From Cronobacter turicensis z3032 (GTDB lineage: Bacteria > Pseudomonadota > Gammaproteobacteria > Enterobacterales > Enterobacteriaceae), in the NCBI GenBank assembly GCA_000027065.2, contig FN543093.2:1926074-1990073 (forward strand): a stretch of 64,000 bases of DNA, read 5' to 3'. Position numbers and translations under genes: made by a program. The notes under the pieces were generated by a model, which did no database searches, had not been told where the DNA came from, and saw nothing but the letters and a program-made list of their open reading frames with translations. Positions 1 through 10,055 of this stretch are shown here, piece by piece; the first letter of the stretch is position 1; each line of letters starts with the position of its first letter.

Positions 1-361
<361 letters not shown>

Positions 362-376
362 GGGCAGGACAGGACA

Positions 377-2764
377 ATGAAATTTAGCGAACTGTGGTTA
401 CGCGAGTGGGTTAATCCGGCCCTCGACAGCGAGGCGCTGGCGAATCAAATCACCATGGCGGGCCTGGAAGTGGACGGCGTGGAGCCGGTTGCGGGCGCGT
501 TTCACGGCGTGGTCGTCGGTGAAGTGGTTGAATGCGGCCAGCATCCGAATGCCGACAAACTGCGCGTCACGAAAGTGAACGTCGGCGGCGATCGTCTGCT
601 GGATATCGTCTGCGGCGCGCCGAACTGCCGCCAGGGCCTGAAAGTGGCCGTGGCGACCGTGGGCGCGGTACTGCCGGGCGATTTTAAAATCAAAGCGGCG
701 AAACTGCGTGGCGAGCCGTCCGAAGGGATGCTCTGCTCGTTCTCCGAACTCGGCATTTCCGACGATCATAACGGCATTATCGAACTGCCGGCAGACGCGC
801 CGATTGGCGCTGATATCCGCGAATATCTGAAGCTTGACGATAACACCATTGAAATCAGCGTAACGCCGAACCGCGCCGACTGTCTCGGTATTATCGGTGT
901 GGCGCGCGATGTCGCGGTGCTCAACGCCGAGCCGCTGAATGCGCCGGACATCGCGCCGGTCGCGGCCACCATCAACGATACGCTGCCGATTCAGGTCGAT
1001 GCCGCAGACGCCTGCCCGCGTTATCTGGGCCGCGTCGTGAAAGGCATTGATGTGACCGCGCCGACGCCGCTGTGGATGCGTGAAAAACTGCGCCGTTGCG
1101 GCATCCGCTCTATCGATGCCGTGGTTGACGTGACCAACTACGTGCTGCTCGAACTGGGCCAGCCAATGCATGCGTTCGATCTCGACCGTATCGACGGCGG
1201 CATCGTGGTGCGTATGGCGAAAGAGGGCGAAACGCTGACGCTGCTGGATGGCAACGAGGCGACCCTGAATGCGGATACCCTGGTCATTGCCGATCACAAC
1301 AAGGCGCTGGCGATGGGCGGTATTTTCGGCGGCGAGCACTCCGGTGTAAACGGCGAAACCCGTAATGTCCTGCTGGAATGCGCGTTCTTCGCGCCGCTCG
1401 CCATCACCGGCCGCGCGCGCCGTCATGGCCTGCATACCGACGCGTCTCACCGTTATGAGCGCGGCGTTGACCCGCAGTTGCAGTACAAGGCGATGGAGCG
1501 CGCCACGCGCCTGCTGCTCGATATTTGCGGCGGCGAAGCGGGCCCGGTTATCGATGTCACCCGCGAAACCCACCTGCCGACGCGCGAAACCATCACGCTG
1601 CGTCGCAGCAAACTCGATCGCCTGATTGGCCATCACATCGCGGATGCGCAGGTTACTGATATCCTCACGCGTCTCGGTTGCGACGTCACAGCAGGGCAGG
1701 ACGAATGGCAGGCCATAGCGCCGTCATGGCGTTTTGACATTGCGATTGAAGAAGATTTGGTGGAAGAAGTGGCCCGCGTTTACGGCTACGACAATATTCC
1801 GAACGAGCCGGTGCAGGCCTCGCTGGTTATGGGCACCCACCGCGAAGCGGAACTGTCGCTTAAGCGCGTGAAAATGCTGCTGAACGATCATGGCTTCCAG
1901 GAAGTGATCACTTACAGCTTCGTCGATCCGAAAGTGCAGCAGCTGCTGCATCCGGGTGAAGAAGCGCTGATCCTGCCAAGCCCTATCTCCAGCGAAATGT
2001 CGGCGATGCGTCTGTCGCTCCTGACGGGCTTGCTTACTACGGTCGTGTACAACCAGAATCGCCAGCAGAGCCGTGTTCGTATCTTTGAAGCGGGCCTGCG
2101 CTTTGTGCCTGATACGCAGGCAGACCTCGGGATTCGCCAGGATCTTATGCTGGCTGGCGCGCTGTGCGGCAACCGTTATGAAGAGCACTGGGATCTGGCG
2201 AAAGGCGGCGTTGACTTCTACGATTTGAAAGGGACGCTGGAGTCGGTTCTGGAACTTACCGGTAAATTATCTGAAATTGAGTTCCGCGCTGAAGCTAATC
2301 CGGCCTTGCATCCTGGCCAAAGTGCTGCCATTTATTTAAAAGGCGAACGCATTGGTTTTATTGGCGTTGTGCATCCGGAGCTTGAGCGTAAGCTTGACCT
2401 CAATGGCCGCACGCTGGTGTTTGAGCTGCTCTGGAGCAAGGTTTCTGAACGTGCTTTACCGCAGGCGCAGGAGGTTTCCCGCTTCCCGGCGAACCGCCGC
2501 GACATCGCCGTTGTGGTGTCTGAAAACGTACCGGCAGCAGATATTTTGGCCGAGTGTAAGAAAGTTGGCGCAAATCAGGTAGTTGGCGTAAACTTATTTG
2601 ACGTGTACCGCGGTAAGGGTGTTGCGGAGGGTTATAAGAGCCTTGCCATCAGCCTGATCCTTCAGGATACCGGCCGTACACTCGAAGAAGACGAGATTGC
2701 CGCTACTGTTGCGAAATGTGTAACGGCACTAAAAGAGCGATTCCAGGCATCATTGAGGGATTGA
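377..2764 (+). CDS. pheT: Phenylalanyl-tRNA synthetase beta subunit
   Basis: 795 residues, the same length as the E. coli protein. PheT forms the alpha2-beta2 PheRS and supplies tRNA binding and editing. Domains seen in order are an N-terminal EMAP/OB-type tRNA-binding domain (about residues 40-150), the B3/B4 editing domain (about 210-370), the B5 domain (about 400-475), the catalytic-like core (about 480-690), and a C-terminal ferredoxin-fold anticodon-binding domain (about 700-795, with [13 protein letters not shown]). The start [12 protein letters not shown] fits the family. ihfA follows after 4 bp, and in E. coli ihfA promoters lie inside pheT. Long antisense frames in this gene are GC-driven shadows. 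Confidence 0.98.
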
Positions 2765-2768
2765 ACCT

Positions 2769-3068
2769 ATGGCGCTTACAAAAGCTGAAATGTCAGAATA
2801 TCTGTTTGATAAGCTTGGGCTTAGCAAGCGGGATGCCAAAGAACTGGTAGAGCTGTTTTTCGAAGAGATCCGTCGCGCTCTGGAAAATGGCGAGCAGGTA
2901 AAACTCTCCGGTTTCGGTAATTTTGACCTGCGTGATAAGAACCAACGTCCCGGACGCAACCCGAAAACCGGTGAAGATATTCCCATTACGGCTCGCCGTG
3001 TGGTTACCTTCCGCCCGGGGCAGAAATTGAAAAGTCGCGTAGAGAACGCTTCGCCGAAAGAAAGTTAA
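2769..3068 (+). CDS. ihfA: Integration host factor alpha subunit
   Basis: 99 residues, full family length. IHF-alpha pairs with IHF-beta (not in this window) to bind and sharply bend DNA at WATCAANNNNTTR sites, acting in transcription, replication and recombination. The HU/IHF fold is clear: an N-terminal helical part, then the beta-arm with [12 protein letters not shown] around the intercalating proline (about residue 65), then [16 protein letters not shown]. It directly follows pheT and is closed by a strong terminator. A consensus IHF site is present in this window upstream of sufA. Confidence 0.98.
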
Positions 3069-3080
3069 TCTGACCTGACC

Positions 3081-3110
3081 AAAAAGGCCGCATCCTGCGG
3101 CCTTTTTTCT
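3081..3110 (+). terminator. Rho-independent terminator after ihfA
   Basis: Stem AAGGCCGCA / TGCGGCCTT with a short TCC loop, followed by a run of six T, starting 13 bp after the ihfA stop. This closes the pheST-ihfA transcript and separates it from btuC. Confidence 0.9.
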
Positions 3111-3145
3111 TTGCCCTGCGTAAAGCGAGCCGTAAAATCAAAGGC

Positions 3146-4147
3146 ATGAAATCTCAACTGGCCTCACTTTCCCTCTGCATCCATAGCCAACGCCGCCGCG
3201 AGCGACGCGTGTTGATGGGCCTTTCGCTGGCGCTGCTGCTGGCAGTAATGGTGAGCCTGTGCGCAGGCGACGTCTGGCTCTGGCCGACGGCGTGGTCAGG
3301 CGACGCAGGAAAACTCTTCGTCTGGCAAATCCGGCTCCCGCGAACGATCGCCGTCGTGCTGGTGGGCGCCGCGCTGGCGCTGTGCGGCGCCATGATGCAG
3401 GCGCTGTTTGAAAACCCGCTCGCCGAACCCGGCCTGCTTGGCGTCTCTAACGGCGCGGGCGTGGGACTGGTGGCCGCGGTCATGCTGGGCGGCGGCGCGC
3501 TGCCTGGCTGGGCGCTCGGGCTATGCGCTATCGCGGGCGCGCTTATCGCCACGCTTATCCTGCTACACTTCGCGAGGCGTCATCTTTCCACCAGCCGTTT
3601 GCTGCTGGCGGGCGTCGCGCTCGGCATCGTCTGTAGCGCGCTGATGACCTGGGCCGTCTACTTTTCCACCAGTCTCGATTTGCGCCAGTTAATGTACTGG
3701 ATGATGGGCGGTTTCAGCGGCGTCGACTGGCAGCAGGACTGGCTGATGCTGGCGCTGCTTCCGCCGCTGGTCTGGGGCGGGATGCAGGCGAGGGCGCTCA
3801 ATATGCTGGCGCTTGGCGAGATCTCTGCGCGCCAGCTCGGTCTACCGGTCTGGCTGTGGCGCAACGTGTTGGTTATCGCGACGGGCTGGCTCGCGGGCGT
3901 CAGCGTGGCGCTGGCGGGCGCGATTGGTTTTGTCGGCCTTGTCGTGCCGCATATGCTGCGTCTGTGCGGCATTGCCGACAACCGCGCGTTGCTACCCGCC
4001 GCGATGCTCGCAGGCGGCGGCGTACTGCTGGCGGCCGACATTATCGCCCGCCTGACGCTTGCGGCCGCAGAGCTGCCGATTGGCGTGGTTACCGCCACCC
4101 TGGGCGCGCCGGTATTTATCTGGCTATTATTAAAGGCTGGACGCTAG
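3146..4147 (+). CDS. btuC: Vitamin B12 ABC transporter permease
   Basis: 333 residues (E. coli 326; the N-terminus here is slightly longer). BtuC is the inner-membrane permease of the BtuCDF importer that takes cobalamin from periplasmic BtuF. The FecCD-type fold shows about ten hydrophobic segments and the conserved stretches [39 protein letters not shown] and the cytoplasmic coupling region around [15 protein letters not shown]. The C-terminus [15 protein letters not shown] is identical in type to E. coli. The ATPase partner btuD lies two genes downstream with btuE between them, as in E. coli. The exact start is less certain than the rest. Confidence 0.96.
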   Translation: MKSQLASLSLCIHSQRRRERRVLMGLSLALLLAVMVSLCAGDVWLWPTAWSGDAGKLFVWQIRLPRTIAVVLVGAALALCGAMMQALFENPLAEPGLLGVSNGAGVGLVAAVMLGGGALPGWALGLCAIAGALIATLILLHFARRHLSTSRLLLAGVALGIVCSALMTWAVYFSTSLDLRQLMYWMMGGFSGVDWQQDWLMLALLPPLVWGGMQARALNMLALGEISARQLGLPVWLWRNVLVIATGWLAGVSVALAGAIGFVGLVVPHMLRLCGIADNRALLPAAMLAGGGVLLAADIIARLTLAAAELPIGVVTATLGAPVFIWLLLKAGR

Positions 4148-4176
4148 TTCCATCACACCATTCTTAAGGGGAAGCT

Positions 4177-4728
4177 ATGCAACACGACATTCTGAATACC
4201 GAAGTGACCACCATTGACGGTGAAACCATTTCGCTTGAGCAGTACAAAGGCAAAGTCCTCCTGATCGTCAACGTCGCCTCTAAATGCGGGCTGACCCCGC
4301 AGTATGAGCAGCTGGAAAATATTCATAAAGCCTGGGAGCCGTCAGGGTTCCGCGTGCTGGGCTTCCCCTGCAACCAGTTCCTGGGCCAGGAGCCGGGCAG
4401 CGAAGACGAGATCAAAACCTTCTGCAGCACCACCTACGGCGTGACCTTCCCGATGTTCAGCAAAGTCGACGTCAACGGCGACAACCGCCATCCGCTGTAT
4501 CAGAAGCTGATTGCCGCCGCGCCGAAAGCCGTCGCGCCGGAGCAGAGCGGTTTCTATGAGCGTATGGCGAGCAAAGGCCGCGCGCCGCTCTACCCGGATG
4601 ACATCCTGTGGAATTTCGAAAAATTCCTGGTCGGCCGCGACGGGCATGTGATCCAGCGTTTTTCGCCGGATATGACGCCGGAAGATCCGATTGTGATGGA
4701 AGCCATTAAGCTGGCGCTGGCGAAGTAA
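4177..4728 (+). CDS. btuE: Thioredoxin/glutathione peroxidase BtuE
   Basis: 183 residues, glutathione-peroxidase family with cysteine in place of selenocysteine. It reduces hydrogen and organic peroxides and, despite its name, is dispensable for B12 transport. The peroxidatic Cys37 lies in [11 protein letters not shown]; the second family motif FPCNQF carries Cys65 and Gln67, and the conserved Trp is in [10 protein letters not shown]. The stop overlaps the btuD start by one base (TAATG at 4726-4730), implying translational coupling. A good ribosome-binding site (AAGGGGAAGCT) precedes the ATG. Confidence 0.95.
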   Translation: MQHDILNTEVTTIDGETISLEQYKGKVLLIVNVASKCGLTPQYEQLENIHKAWEPSGFRVLGFPCNQFLGQEPGSEDEIKTFCSTTYGVTFPMFSKVDVNGDNRHPLYQKLIAAAPKAVAPEQSGFYERMASKGRAPLYPDDILWNFEKFLVGRDGHVIQRFSPDMTPEDPIVMEAIKLALAK

Positions 4729-5474
4729 TGACGCCTTTGATGCAACTGCGTGACGTCGCAGTGGGCACCCGCCTTGGGCCGCTCAGCGCGACGCTTGAGG
4801 CGGGCGATATCGTCCATCTGGTCGGCCCCAACGGGGCGGGCAAAAGTACGCTGTTGCATCGTATGGCGGGGTTGACTGAAGGCGCAGGCGAGATCCTCTT
4901 TAACGGCACACCGATGGCGTTACTGAATACGGCAACGCTGTCGCGCCAGCGCGCCTATCTTGCCCAGCAGCAGACGCCGCCATTCGCCATGCCGGTGTGG
5001 CACTACCTGACGCTGCACGGCGGGGCGCAGTGCGCAGCCGCGCTGGAGGAGGTGGCGCACAGCCTGATGCTCGACGACAAATTGACGCGTCCGGTTAACG
5101 CGCTTTCCGGCGGCGAGTGGCAGCGCGTGCGCCTTGCCGCCGTTATCCTGCAAGTCCATCCGCGCAATCATGCCCACGGCAGGCTGCTGATTCTGGACGA
5201 ACCGATGAACAGTCTGGACGTCGCGCAGCAGGCCGCGCTCGACCGGCTGTTGTTGACGCTGCCGCAGGCGGGCATTGCGGTGGTGATGAGCAGTCACGAT
5301 CTCAACCATACGCTGCGCCACGCCCACCGCGTCTGGCTGCTGCGCGATGGCAAAATGCTCGCGCAGGGCGCGCGCGACGAGGTGATGACGCCATCGCGGC
5401 TCGGCGAGGCTTACGGCCTGCCGTTTCGCCGTCTTCAGGTGGACGGCCACAGTGTGCTTATCAATGCGCTCTGA
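4728..5474 (+). CDS. btuD: Vitamin B12 ABC transporter ATP-binding protein
   Basis: 248 residues. The cytoplasmic ATPase of BtuCDF powers cobalamin import. Walker A is GPNGAGKST at residues 33-41, the ABC signature is LSGGE at about 126-130, Walker B is LLILDEP near residue 160, and the H-loop is [12 protein letters not shown]. The gene overlaps btuE by one base. The encoded periplasmic partner BtuF is not in the window. Confidence 0.97.
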   Translation: MTPLMQLRDVAVGTRLGPLSATLEAGDIVHLVGPNGAGKSTLLHRMAGLTEGAGEILFNGTPMALLNTATLSRQRAYLAQQQTPPFAMPVWHYLTLHGGAQCAAALEEVAHSLMLDDKLTRPVNALSGGEWQRVRLAAVILQVHPRNHAHGRLLILDEPMNSLDVAQQAALDRLLLTLPQAGIAVVMSSHDLNHTLRHAHRVWLLRDGKMLAQGARDEVMTPSRLGEAYGLPFRRLQVDGHSVLINAL

Positions 5475-5551
5475 GCGCGACCATCTTGCCAGCAGACGCG
5501 CTGGCGGCTACATTAGCGAAAAATCATAAGGCCAGAGGATTTGCCTGAAAA

Positions 5552-6016
5552 ATGCGGCTATGGATCTTTCTTGTTGCGACGCTGCTGCTGGCGGGATGTA
5601 GCTCCCACCGCGCGCCGCCGCCGAACGCACGCCTTTCCGACTCCATCACCGTGATTGCCGAACTCAACGACCAGCTTAACCACTGGTACGGCACGCCTTA
5701 CCGCTACGGCGGCATGAGCCGCGGCGGGGTAGACTGCTCCGGCTTCGTGATGATGACCTTCCGCGACCGCTTCTCGCTGAGGCTACCGCGCGAAACCCGC
5801 CAGCAGGCGGAGATCGGCACCGAAATCGATAAAGACGATCTGTTGCCGGGCGATTTGGTCTTTTTTAAAACCGGCTCCGGGCAAAACGGTCTCCATGTCG
5901 GTATCTACGACACTGATAACCAGTTTATCCACGCCTCCACCAGCCGCGGCGTGATGCGCTCTTCTTTAGATAACGTCTACTGGCGCAAGAAGTTCTGGCA
6001 GGCGCGCCGTATCTAG
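5552..6016 (+). CDS. nlpC: NlpC/P60 family lipoprotein, probable murein peptidase
   Basis: 154 residues. The N-terminus is a lipoprotein signal with lipobox LLAGC, so Cys16 should be acylated. The remainder is one NlpC/P60 cysteine peptidase domain, a family that cuts peptide bonds in cell-wall stem peptides. The predicted catalytic set is Cys62 in VDCSGF, His115 in GLHVGIYD and a third polar residue, His127 in FIHAST. Its position after btuD matches E. coli. The physiological substrate of NlpC itself is not shown by the sequence. Confidence 0.94.
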   Translation: MRLWIFLVATLLLAGCSSHRAPPPNARLSDSITVIAELNDQLNHWYGTPYRYGGMSRGGVDCSGFVMMTFRDRFSLRLPRETRQQAEIGTEIDKDDLLPGDLVFFKTGSGQNGLHVGIYDTDNQFIHASTSRGVMRSSLDNVYWRKKFWQARRI

Positions 6017-6022
6017 TTTTCG

Positions 6023-6045
6023 CCCGCTGCGTCCGCGGCGGGTTT
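6023..6045 (+). terminator. Probable terminator after nlpC
   Basis: An inverted repeat with outer arms CCCGC / GCGGG is followed by TTTCTCTT, 6 bp after the nlpC stop. The T-tract is interrupted, so termination is probably moderate. It separates the conserved btu-nlpC block from the inserted beta-glucoside locus. Confidence 0.5.
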
Positions 6046-6084
6046 CTCTTCTTATCCTTTATTTTGTCGTTTTTTTAAACATAA

Positions 6085-6098
6085 TGAGAGCGCTCTCA
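6085..6098. promoter_or_regulatory. LacI-family operator, copy 1
   Basis: Perfect 14-bp palindrome TGAGAGCGCTCTCA with the central CG typical of LacI/GalR-family operators. An identical copy lies at 6138-6151, so the centres are 53 bp apart, close to five helical turns. The likely ligand is the LacI-type regulator encoded at 8915-9904 at the end of the same locus. Confidence 0.8.
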
Positions 6099-6137
6099 CA
6101 AAGGGCGTGTGCCGTCTGAGCTACAGTAAATCTGTAT

Positions 6138-6151
6138 TGAGAGCGCTCTCA
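6138..6151. promoter_or_regulatory. LacI-family operator, copy 2
   Basis: Second identical copy of TGAGAGCGCTCTCA, 29 bp before the 9-codon leader ORF and 55 bp before the EIIC gene. Two identical sites on the same helix face suggest cooperative binding or a small DNA loop over the promoter. I could not assign a convincing -35/-10 pair between them. Confidence 0.8.
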
Positions 6152-6180
6152 TTTTAACGTCACGCAACGGGGGATTTCGC

Positions 6181-6210
6181 ATGTATCACGCAACACGGGG
6201 TGCACCATGA
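6181..6210 (+). CDS. Possible 9-codon leader peptide ahead of EIIC
   Basis: ATG at 6181 opens a 9-residue frame, MYHATRGAP, ending in TGA at 6208-6210. It overlaps the EIIC start codon in an ATGA arrangement. A GGGGG tract seven bases before the ATG can serve as ribosome-binding site. Overlap of stop and start would couple translation of the leader to the permease. No protein-level conservation can be judged here, so it may be fortuitous. Confidence 0.4.
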   Translation: MYHATRGAP

Positions 6211-7538
6211 GTCTCTATTCCGGATTAATGGCGCTGGTCGAGCGCCATATCGCGCCGCTTGCCGGACGCATCGGTACCCAGCGGCATATCATCGCTATTC
6301 GCGATGGTTTCATCTGCGCCATGCCGTTTCTCATTATCGGCAGCATCATGCTTATCATCGCCAATCCGCCGTTTGATCAGGCGACGACTTCCGCGTTCGG
6401 CAGGCTCTGGCTCGGCTTTGCCAAAGCGCACTGGAACACCATCACCATGCCATTTTTTATGACGATCGGGTTGATGAGCCTTTTTGTCTCCATCGGAACG
6501 GCGTATAGCCTGGCGAAATCGTACCAGCTGGACGGGCTGACGGCCGGGCTCTTGTCTATGACCGCTTTTTTGCTTGCCGCCGCGCCGCAGGTGGATAACA
6601 AACTGTCGCTTGATTTTCTCGGCGGGCAGGGCGTGTTTACCGCGCTGTTATGCGCTATCTGGTCGGTTGAGCTGACGCGGCTTCTAAAAAAATATGGCAT
6701 CACGCTGCGCCTGCCGGAACAGGTGCCGCCCGCTATCGCGCGCTCGTTTGATCTGCTGTTGCCGATGACCGGCATTCTGCTGACCGTCTATCCACTGAGC
6801 CTCGTGATGCAAAGCGAATTCCAGATGCTTATCCCGGCGGCGGTCATGCAGCTTTTCCAGCCGGTGATCGCCGCAGGCGACAGCCTGCCTGCGATTTTGC
6901 TCTGCGTACTGCTGGCGAATCTGCTGTGGTTTGCCGGTATCCACGGCGACAACCTGGTGCAAGGGTTACTGAATCCGCTGTTCATGGCGAATATCGCGGC
7001 CAACGCGGCGCTGATAGCCCAGGGCGCGCCAGCTACGCAGATCCTCACGGCCCCGTTCTGGGCATTCTATGTGTGTATTGGCGGCTCCGGCTCGACGCTG
7101 GTGCTGGCGCTGCTGTACCTGCGCAGCCGCTCAGCGCATCTGAAAACAATCGGGCGGCTCAGCCTGGCGCCCGCGCTCTTTAACATTAACGAGCCGCTGC
7201 TGTTCGGGTCGCCCGTGGTGATGAACCCGACGCTGTTTGTGCCGCTGCTGCTGGTGCCGCTGGTCAACGCCGTGCTGGCCTGGGCAGCGCTGGAGATGGA
7301 TCTGGTGCAGAAAATGGTGGCGATGGCCCCCTGGACTGCGCCCGCGCCGCTTGGCGCCATGATCTCAGCCGCCTGGGATATGCGCGCCGCGCTGCTGGTG
7401 GTGGTTTTGCTGGCGGTTGACGGACTGCTCTGGTACCCCTTTTTTAAAGTGTATGAAAAACAACTGATCGGCCAGGAGCAGGCGCGTGAAGGCGACGCCG
7501 TTACCGCTCCGGCGCAGACCAACGGGAGAACCTCATGA
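6207..7538 (+). CDS. PTS EIIC permease, lactose/cellobiose (ChbC/CelB) family
   Basis: 443 residues, a polytopic inner-membrane protein of the EIIC type that moves beta-glucosides across the membrane for phosphorylation. Family marks include the opening LVERHIAPLAGRIGTQRHI, the FAGIHGDNLVQGLLNPLF region, the loop GGSGSTLVLALLYL, and the substrate-site stretch FNINEPLLFGSPVVMNP. The next gene encodes a GH4 phospho-glycosidase and overlaps by four bases. No EIIA or EIIB gene is present in the locus, so those domains must come from elsewhere. The likely substrate class is cellobiose or a related beta-glucoside, inferred from family and neighbour. Confidence 0.9.
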   Translation: MSLYSGLMALVERHIAPLAGRIGTQRHIIAIRDGFICAMPFLIIGSIMLIIANPPFDQATTSAFGRLWLGFAKAHWNTITMPFFMTIGLMSLFVSIGTAYSLAKSYQLDGLTAGLLSMTAFLLAAAPQVDNKLSLDFLGGQGVFTALLCAIWSVELTRLLKKYGITLRLPEQVPPAIARSFDLLLPMTGILLTVYPLSLVMQSEFQMLIPAAVMQLFQPVIAAGDSLPAILLCVLLANLLWFAGIHGDNLVQGLLNPLFMANIAANAALIAQGAPATQILTAPFWAFYVCIGGSGSTLVLALLYLRSRSAHLKTIGRLSLAPALFNINEPLLFGSPVVMNPTLFVPLLLVPLVNAVLAWAALEMDLVQKMVAMAPWTAPAPLGAMISAAWDMRAALLVVVLLAVDGLLWYPFFKVYEKQLIGQEQAREGDAVTAPAQTNGRTS

Positions 7539-8851
7539 CTGAACAGGCTATCAAAATCGCCATCATCGGCGGCGGCAGCAGCTATACGCCGGAGCTGGTG
7601 GAAGGGCTTATCGCCCGCAAAGAAAGCATCGCGCTGCATGAACTCGCGCTGGTGGATGTCGAACCGGGGCGCGAGAAAGTAGAGATCATCGCAGGACTGA
7701 CGCGCCGGATGCTCGACAAAAACGGCCTGACGCACGTACGCGTAACGGTGCATTTCATGCCCGATGAGGCGATTCGCGGGGCGCAGTTCGTGCTCACGCA
7801 GCTGCGCGTGGGCCAGCTCCCGGCGCGCGCCGCCGACGAGCGGCTCGGACTGAAATATGGGCTGATAGGCCAGGAGACTACCGGCGTCGGCGGGTTTGCC
7901 AAAGCGCTGCGCACCATTCCGGTGTTGCTTGATATCGCCCGCAAGGTGGAGGCGCTGGCGCCGGACGCCTGGATAATTAACTTCACCAACCCGGCGGCGA
8001 TTGTCACCGAGGCGGTGCAGCGCTACAGCCGGGCGAAAATTATCGGCCTGTGTAATGTGCCCGTCACCATGCACCATATGATTGCCGCCATGCTCGGCGC
8101 GCCGTCGCAGGAGGTCGCGCTGCGGTTTGCAGGGCTCAACCATATGGTGTGGGTGCACCAGGTGACGGTGCGCGGCGAAGACCGCACGCAGGAGGTGCTC
8201 GATAAGCTGTGCGACGGGGCGACGCTCACGATGAACAACATTCAGGAGGCCCCGTGGCCTGCGCCGCTGCTGCGCGCGCTCGGCGCCATCCCGTGCCCGT
8301 ACCATCGCTATTTCTACTTAAGCCGCCAGATGCTGGAAGAAGAAGTGGAGGCGGCACGCGGGCGCGGCACCCGCGCCGAACAGGTAATGGCCGTTGAGCG
8401 GGAACTCTTCGAGCTCTATAAAGATCCGCACCTGGCGCAGAAGCCTGAGCAGCTCAGTTTTCGCGGCGGCGCGTTCTATTCGCAGGTGGCGCTGGAGCTT
8501 ATCGACGCCATTCATAACAATCGCGGCGCGACGCTTGTGGTCAATACCGCCAACCGCGGGGCTATTCACGGGCTGCCGGACGACGCCGTGGTAGAAACTA
8601 ACTGCGTGGTGGACGCGCAGGGCGCGCATCCGCTGGTGTTCGGCGCGCTGCCACCTGCGATGCATGCCTTAACGGTGCAGGTGAAAACGTATGAGCGGCT
8701 CACCATTCAGGCGGCGGTGGAGGGCTGCCGTGGTAGCGGCTTGCTGGCGCTGATAACTAATCCGCTGGTGGGCGACGCGGTGCTTGCCGAATCGCTGCTG
8801 GGTGAGGTGCTGACGCTCAACCGCGACTACCTGCCGCAATTCCGGGGATAA
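7535..8851 (+). CDS. GH4 6-phospho-beta-glucosidase
   Basis: 438 residues. GH4 enzymes hydrolyse phosphorylated glycosides in the cytoplasm by an unusual NAD+- and divalent-metal-dependent redox mechanism. The N-terminal Rossmann motif is IAIIGGGSSYTPEL. The metal site is visible as Cys173 in CNVP and His203 in GLNHMVW. The product would be glucose plus glucose 6-phosphate or an equivalent pair. The gene overlaps the EIIC stop by ATGA, giving one operon in which transport and hydrolysis are coupled. Specificity (6-phospho-beta-glucosidase rather than alpha) is inferred from ChbF/LicH-type similarity and the EIIC partner. Confidence 0.9.
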   Translation: MTEQAIKIAIIGGGSSYTPELVEGLIARKESIALHELALVDVEPGREKVEIIAGLTRRMLDKNGLTHVRVTVHFMPDEAIRGAQFVLTQLRVGQLPARAADERLGLKYGLIGQETTGVGGFAKALRTIPVLLDIARKVEALAPDAWIINFTNPAAIVTEAVQRYSRAKIIGLCNVPVTMHHMIAAMLGAPSQEVALRFAGLNHMVWVHQVTVRGEDRTQEVLDKLCDGATLTMNNIQEAPWPAPLLRALGAIPCPYHRYFYLSRQMLEEEVEAARGRGTRAEQVMAVERELFELYKDPHLAQKPEQLSFRGGAFYSQVALELIDAIHNNRGATLVVNTANRGAIHGLPDDAVVETNCVVDAQGAHPLVFGALPPAMHALTVQVKTYERLTIQAAVEGCRGSGLLALITNPLVGDAVLAESLLGEVLTLNRDYLPQFRG

Positions 8852-8914
8852 GCTCACCCGGCGCGAAAATTTCGGGTACTATCAGGTGGTCTCGCAGATG
8901 AAAGGGATCGCCTG

Positions 8915-9904
8915 ATGGTTACTCTGGAAGATGTCGCCGCCCATGCGGGCGTGTCCCGCGCTACGGTTTCCCGTGTGGTAAATGGCGACAGTAAAGTCAA
9001 ATCACAAACCCGCGCGCGCGTCGAAGCGGCGATTCAGACGCTCGGGTACTCGCCTAATCCGGCGGCGCGTGCGCTGGCCTCCAGTCAGAGCCATACCCTT
9101 GGACTCGTCACCACCTCTTATCGCGGCGGCTTTTTCGGCGCGCTGATGGATACCGTACAGAGTGAAGCGCAGCGCCACGGCAAACAACTGCTGGTGACGC
9201 AGGGGCGTGACAGCGCGCAAAACGAACGTGACGCCATCAGCCAGCTTTACAATTTGCGCTGCGATGGCCTGCTGTTGCATATCCGTATGCTGAAAGACGA
9301 CGCGCTGCGCGAAATGGCGGCGGCGGGGCGGCGCTTTATCGTGCTGGACCGCGACGTGCCGGGGCTGGAATCACGCTGCGTCACGTTTGATCATCGCGGC
9401 GCCAGTACGCTTGCCACCCGTTATTTTCTGACGCGCGGCCACACGGCGATTGCCTGTCTTCACGGCCCGCTGTCGCGCTCCTCCAGCCGTTTGCGGCTAC
9501 AGGGCTTTCTCGACGCCATGCAGGCGGCAGATCTTACCCCGGTGGCCTGTCTGGAGGCGGATTACTCGCTACAGGGCGGCTACCTGCAAATGCAGGCGCT
9601 GCTGGCGCGCGCGCTTCCCACCGCCATTTACTGCTGCAATGAAGAGATGGCCGTGGGCGCGATGCTCGCGATTAATGAAAAAGGCTTACGGATCCCGCAC
9701 GATATTTCTTGTATCTGTTATGACAGCGGTGAGCGCGCCGATTTTGTTCGCCCACGTCTTACCAGCGTTCACTTTCCCATTACGGAAATGGCGCGTTTCG
9801 GTGCGAGAAAATTACTGGAAGAAGAAACTGAACAGCAAATATTCACGCCAAAAATGATGGAGCGTGATTCTGTAAAGGATCTGACTAAAGCTGGTATCAA
9901 ATGA
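8915..9904 (+). CDS. LacI/GalR-family transcriptional regulator of the beta-glucoside locus
   Basis: 329 residues. The N-terminal helix-turn-helix and hinge (residues 1-60) read VTLEDVAAHAGVSRATVSRV and then SPNPAARALASSQ, the canonical LacI layout with the minor-groove hinge helix. The periplasmic-binding-protein-like effector domain follows from about residue 60. It resembles AscG-type regulators. It lies 63 bp after the GH4 gene in the same direction and is probably part of the operon, so the circuit would be autoregulated. Its likely targets are the twin operators at 6085-6098 and 6138-6151. Confidence 0.9.
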   Translation: MVTLEDVAAHAGVSRATVSRVVNGDSKVKSQTRARVEAAIQTLGYSPNPAARALASSQSHTLGLVTTSYRGGFFGALMDTVQSEAQRHGKQLLVTQGRDSAQNERDAISQLYNLRCDGLLLHIRMLKDDALREMAAAGRRFIVLDRDVPGLESRCVTFDHRGASTLATRYFLTRGHTAIACLHGPLSRSSSRLRLQGFLDAMQAADLTPVACLEADYSLQGGYLQMQALLARALPTAIYCCNEEMAVGAMLAINEKGLRIPHDISCICYDSGERADFVRPRLTSVHFPITEMARFGARKLLEEETEQQIFTPKMMERDSVKDLTKAGIK

Positions 9905-10055
9905 AATACCAGGATAAGCTCTTTCTGTAAGGAGTAATCTGAAATTGGTGCCGAAACGGCAGGATAAATAGTTTAACAGAATCAACCTGGTTGCACGTAG
10001 TGGTGACTTAATCCAGTATAGCGGGTTCCTATTAATAACGCGCAGGGCAGACAAT

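Noticed and set aside
398..1636. 412-codon minus-strand frame across pheT
   Set aside because: Antisense shadow of a highly conserved gene, with no recognisable domain.
6061..6200. CRP site near TGTGCCGTCTGAGCTACA
   Set aside because: Only the left half resembles the consensus; the right half is too poor.
7067..8305. 412-codon minus-strand frame across the EIIC and GH4 genes
   Set aside because: It is antisense to two well-recognised genes and shows no homology; it is a high-GC shadow.
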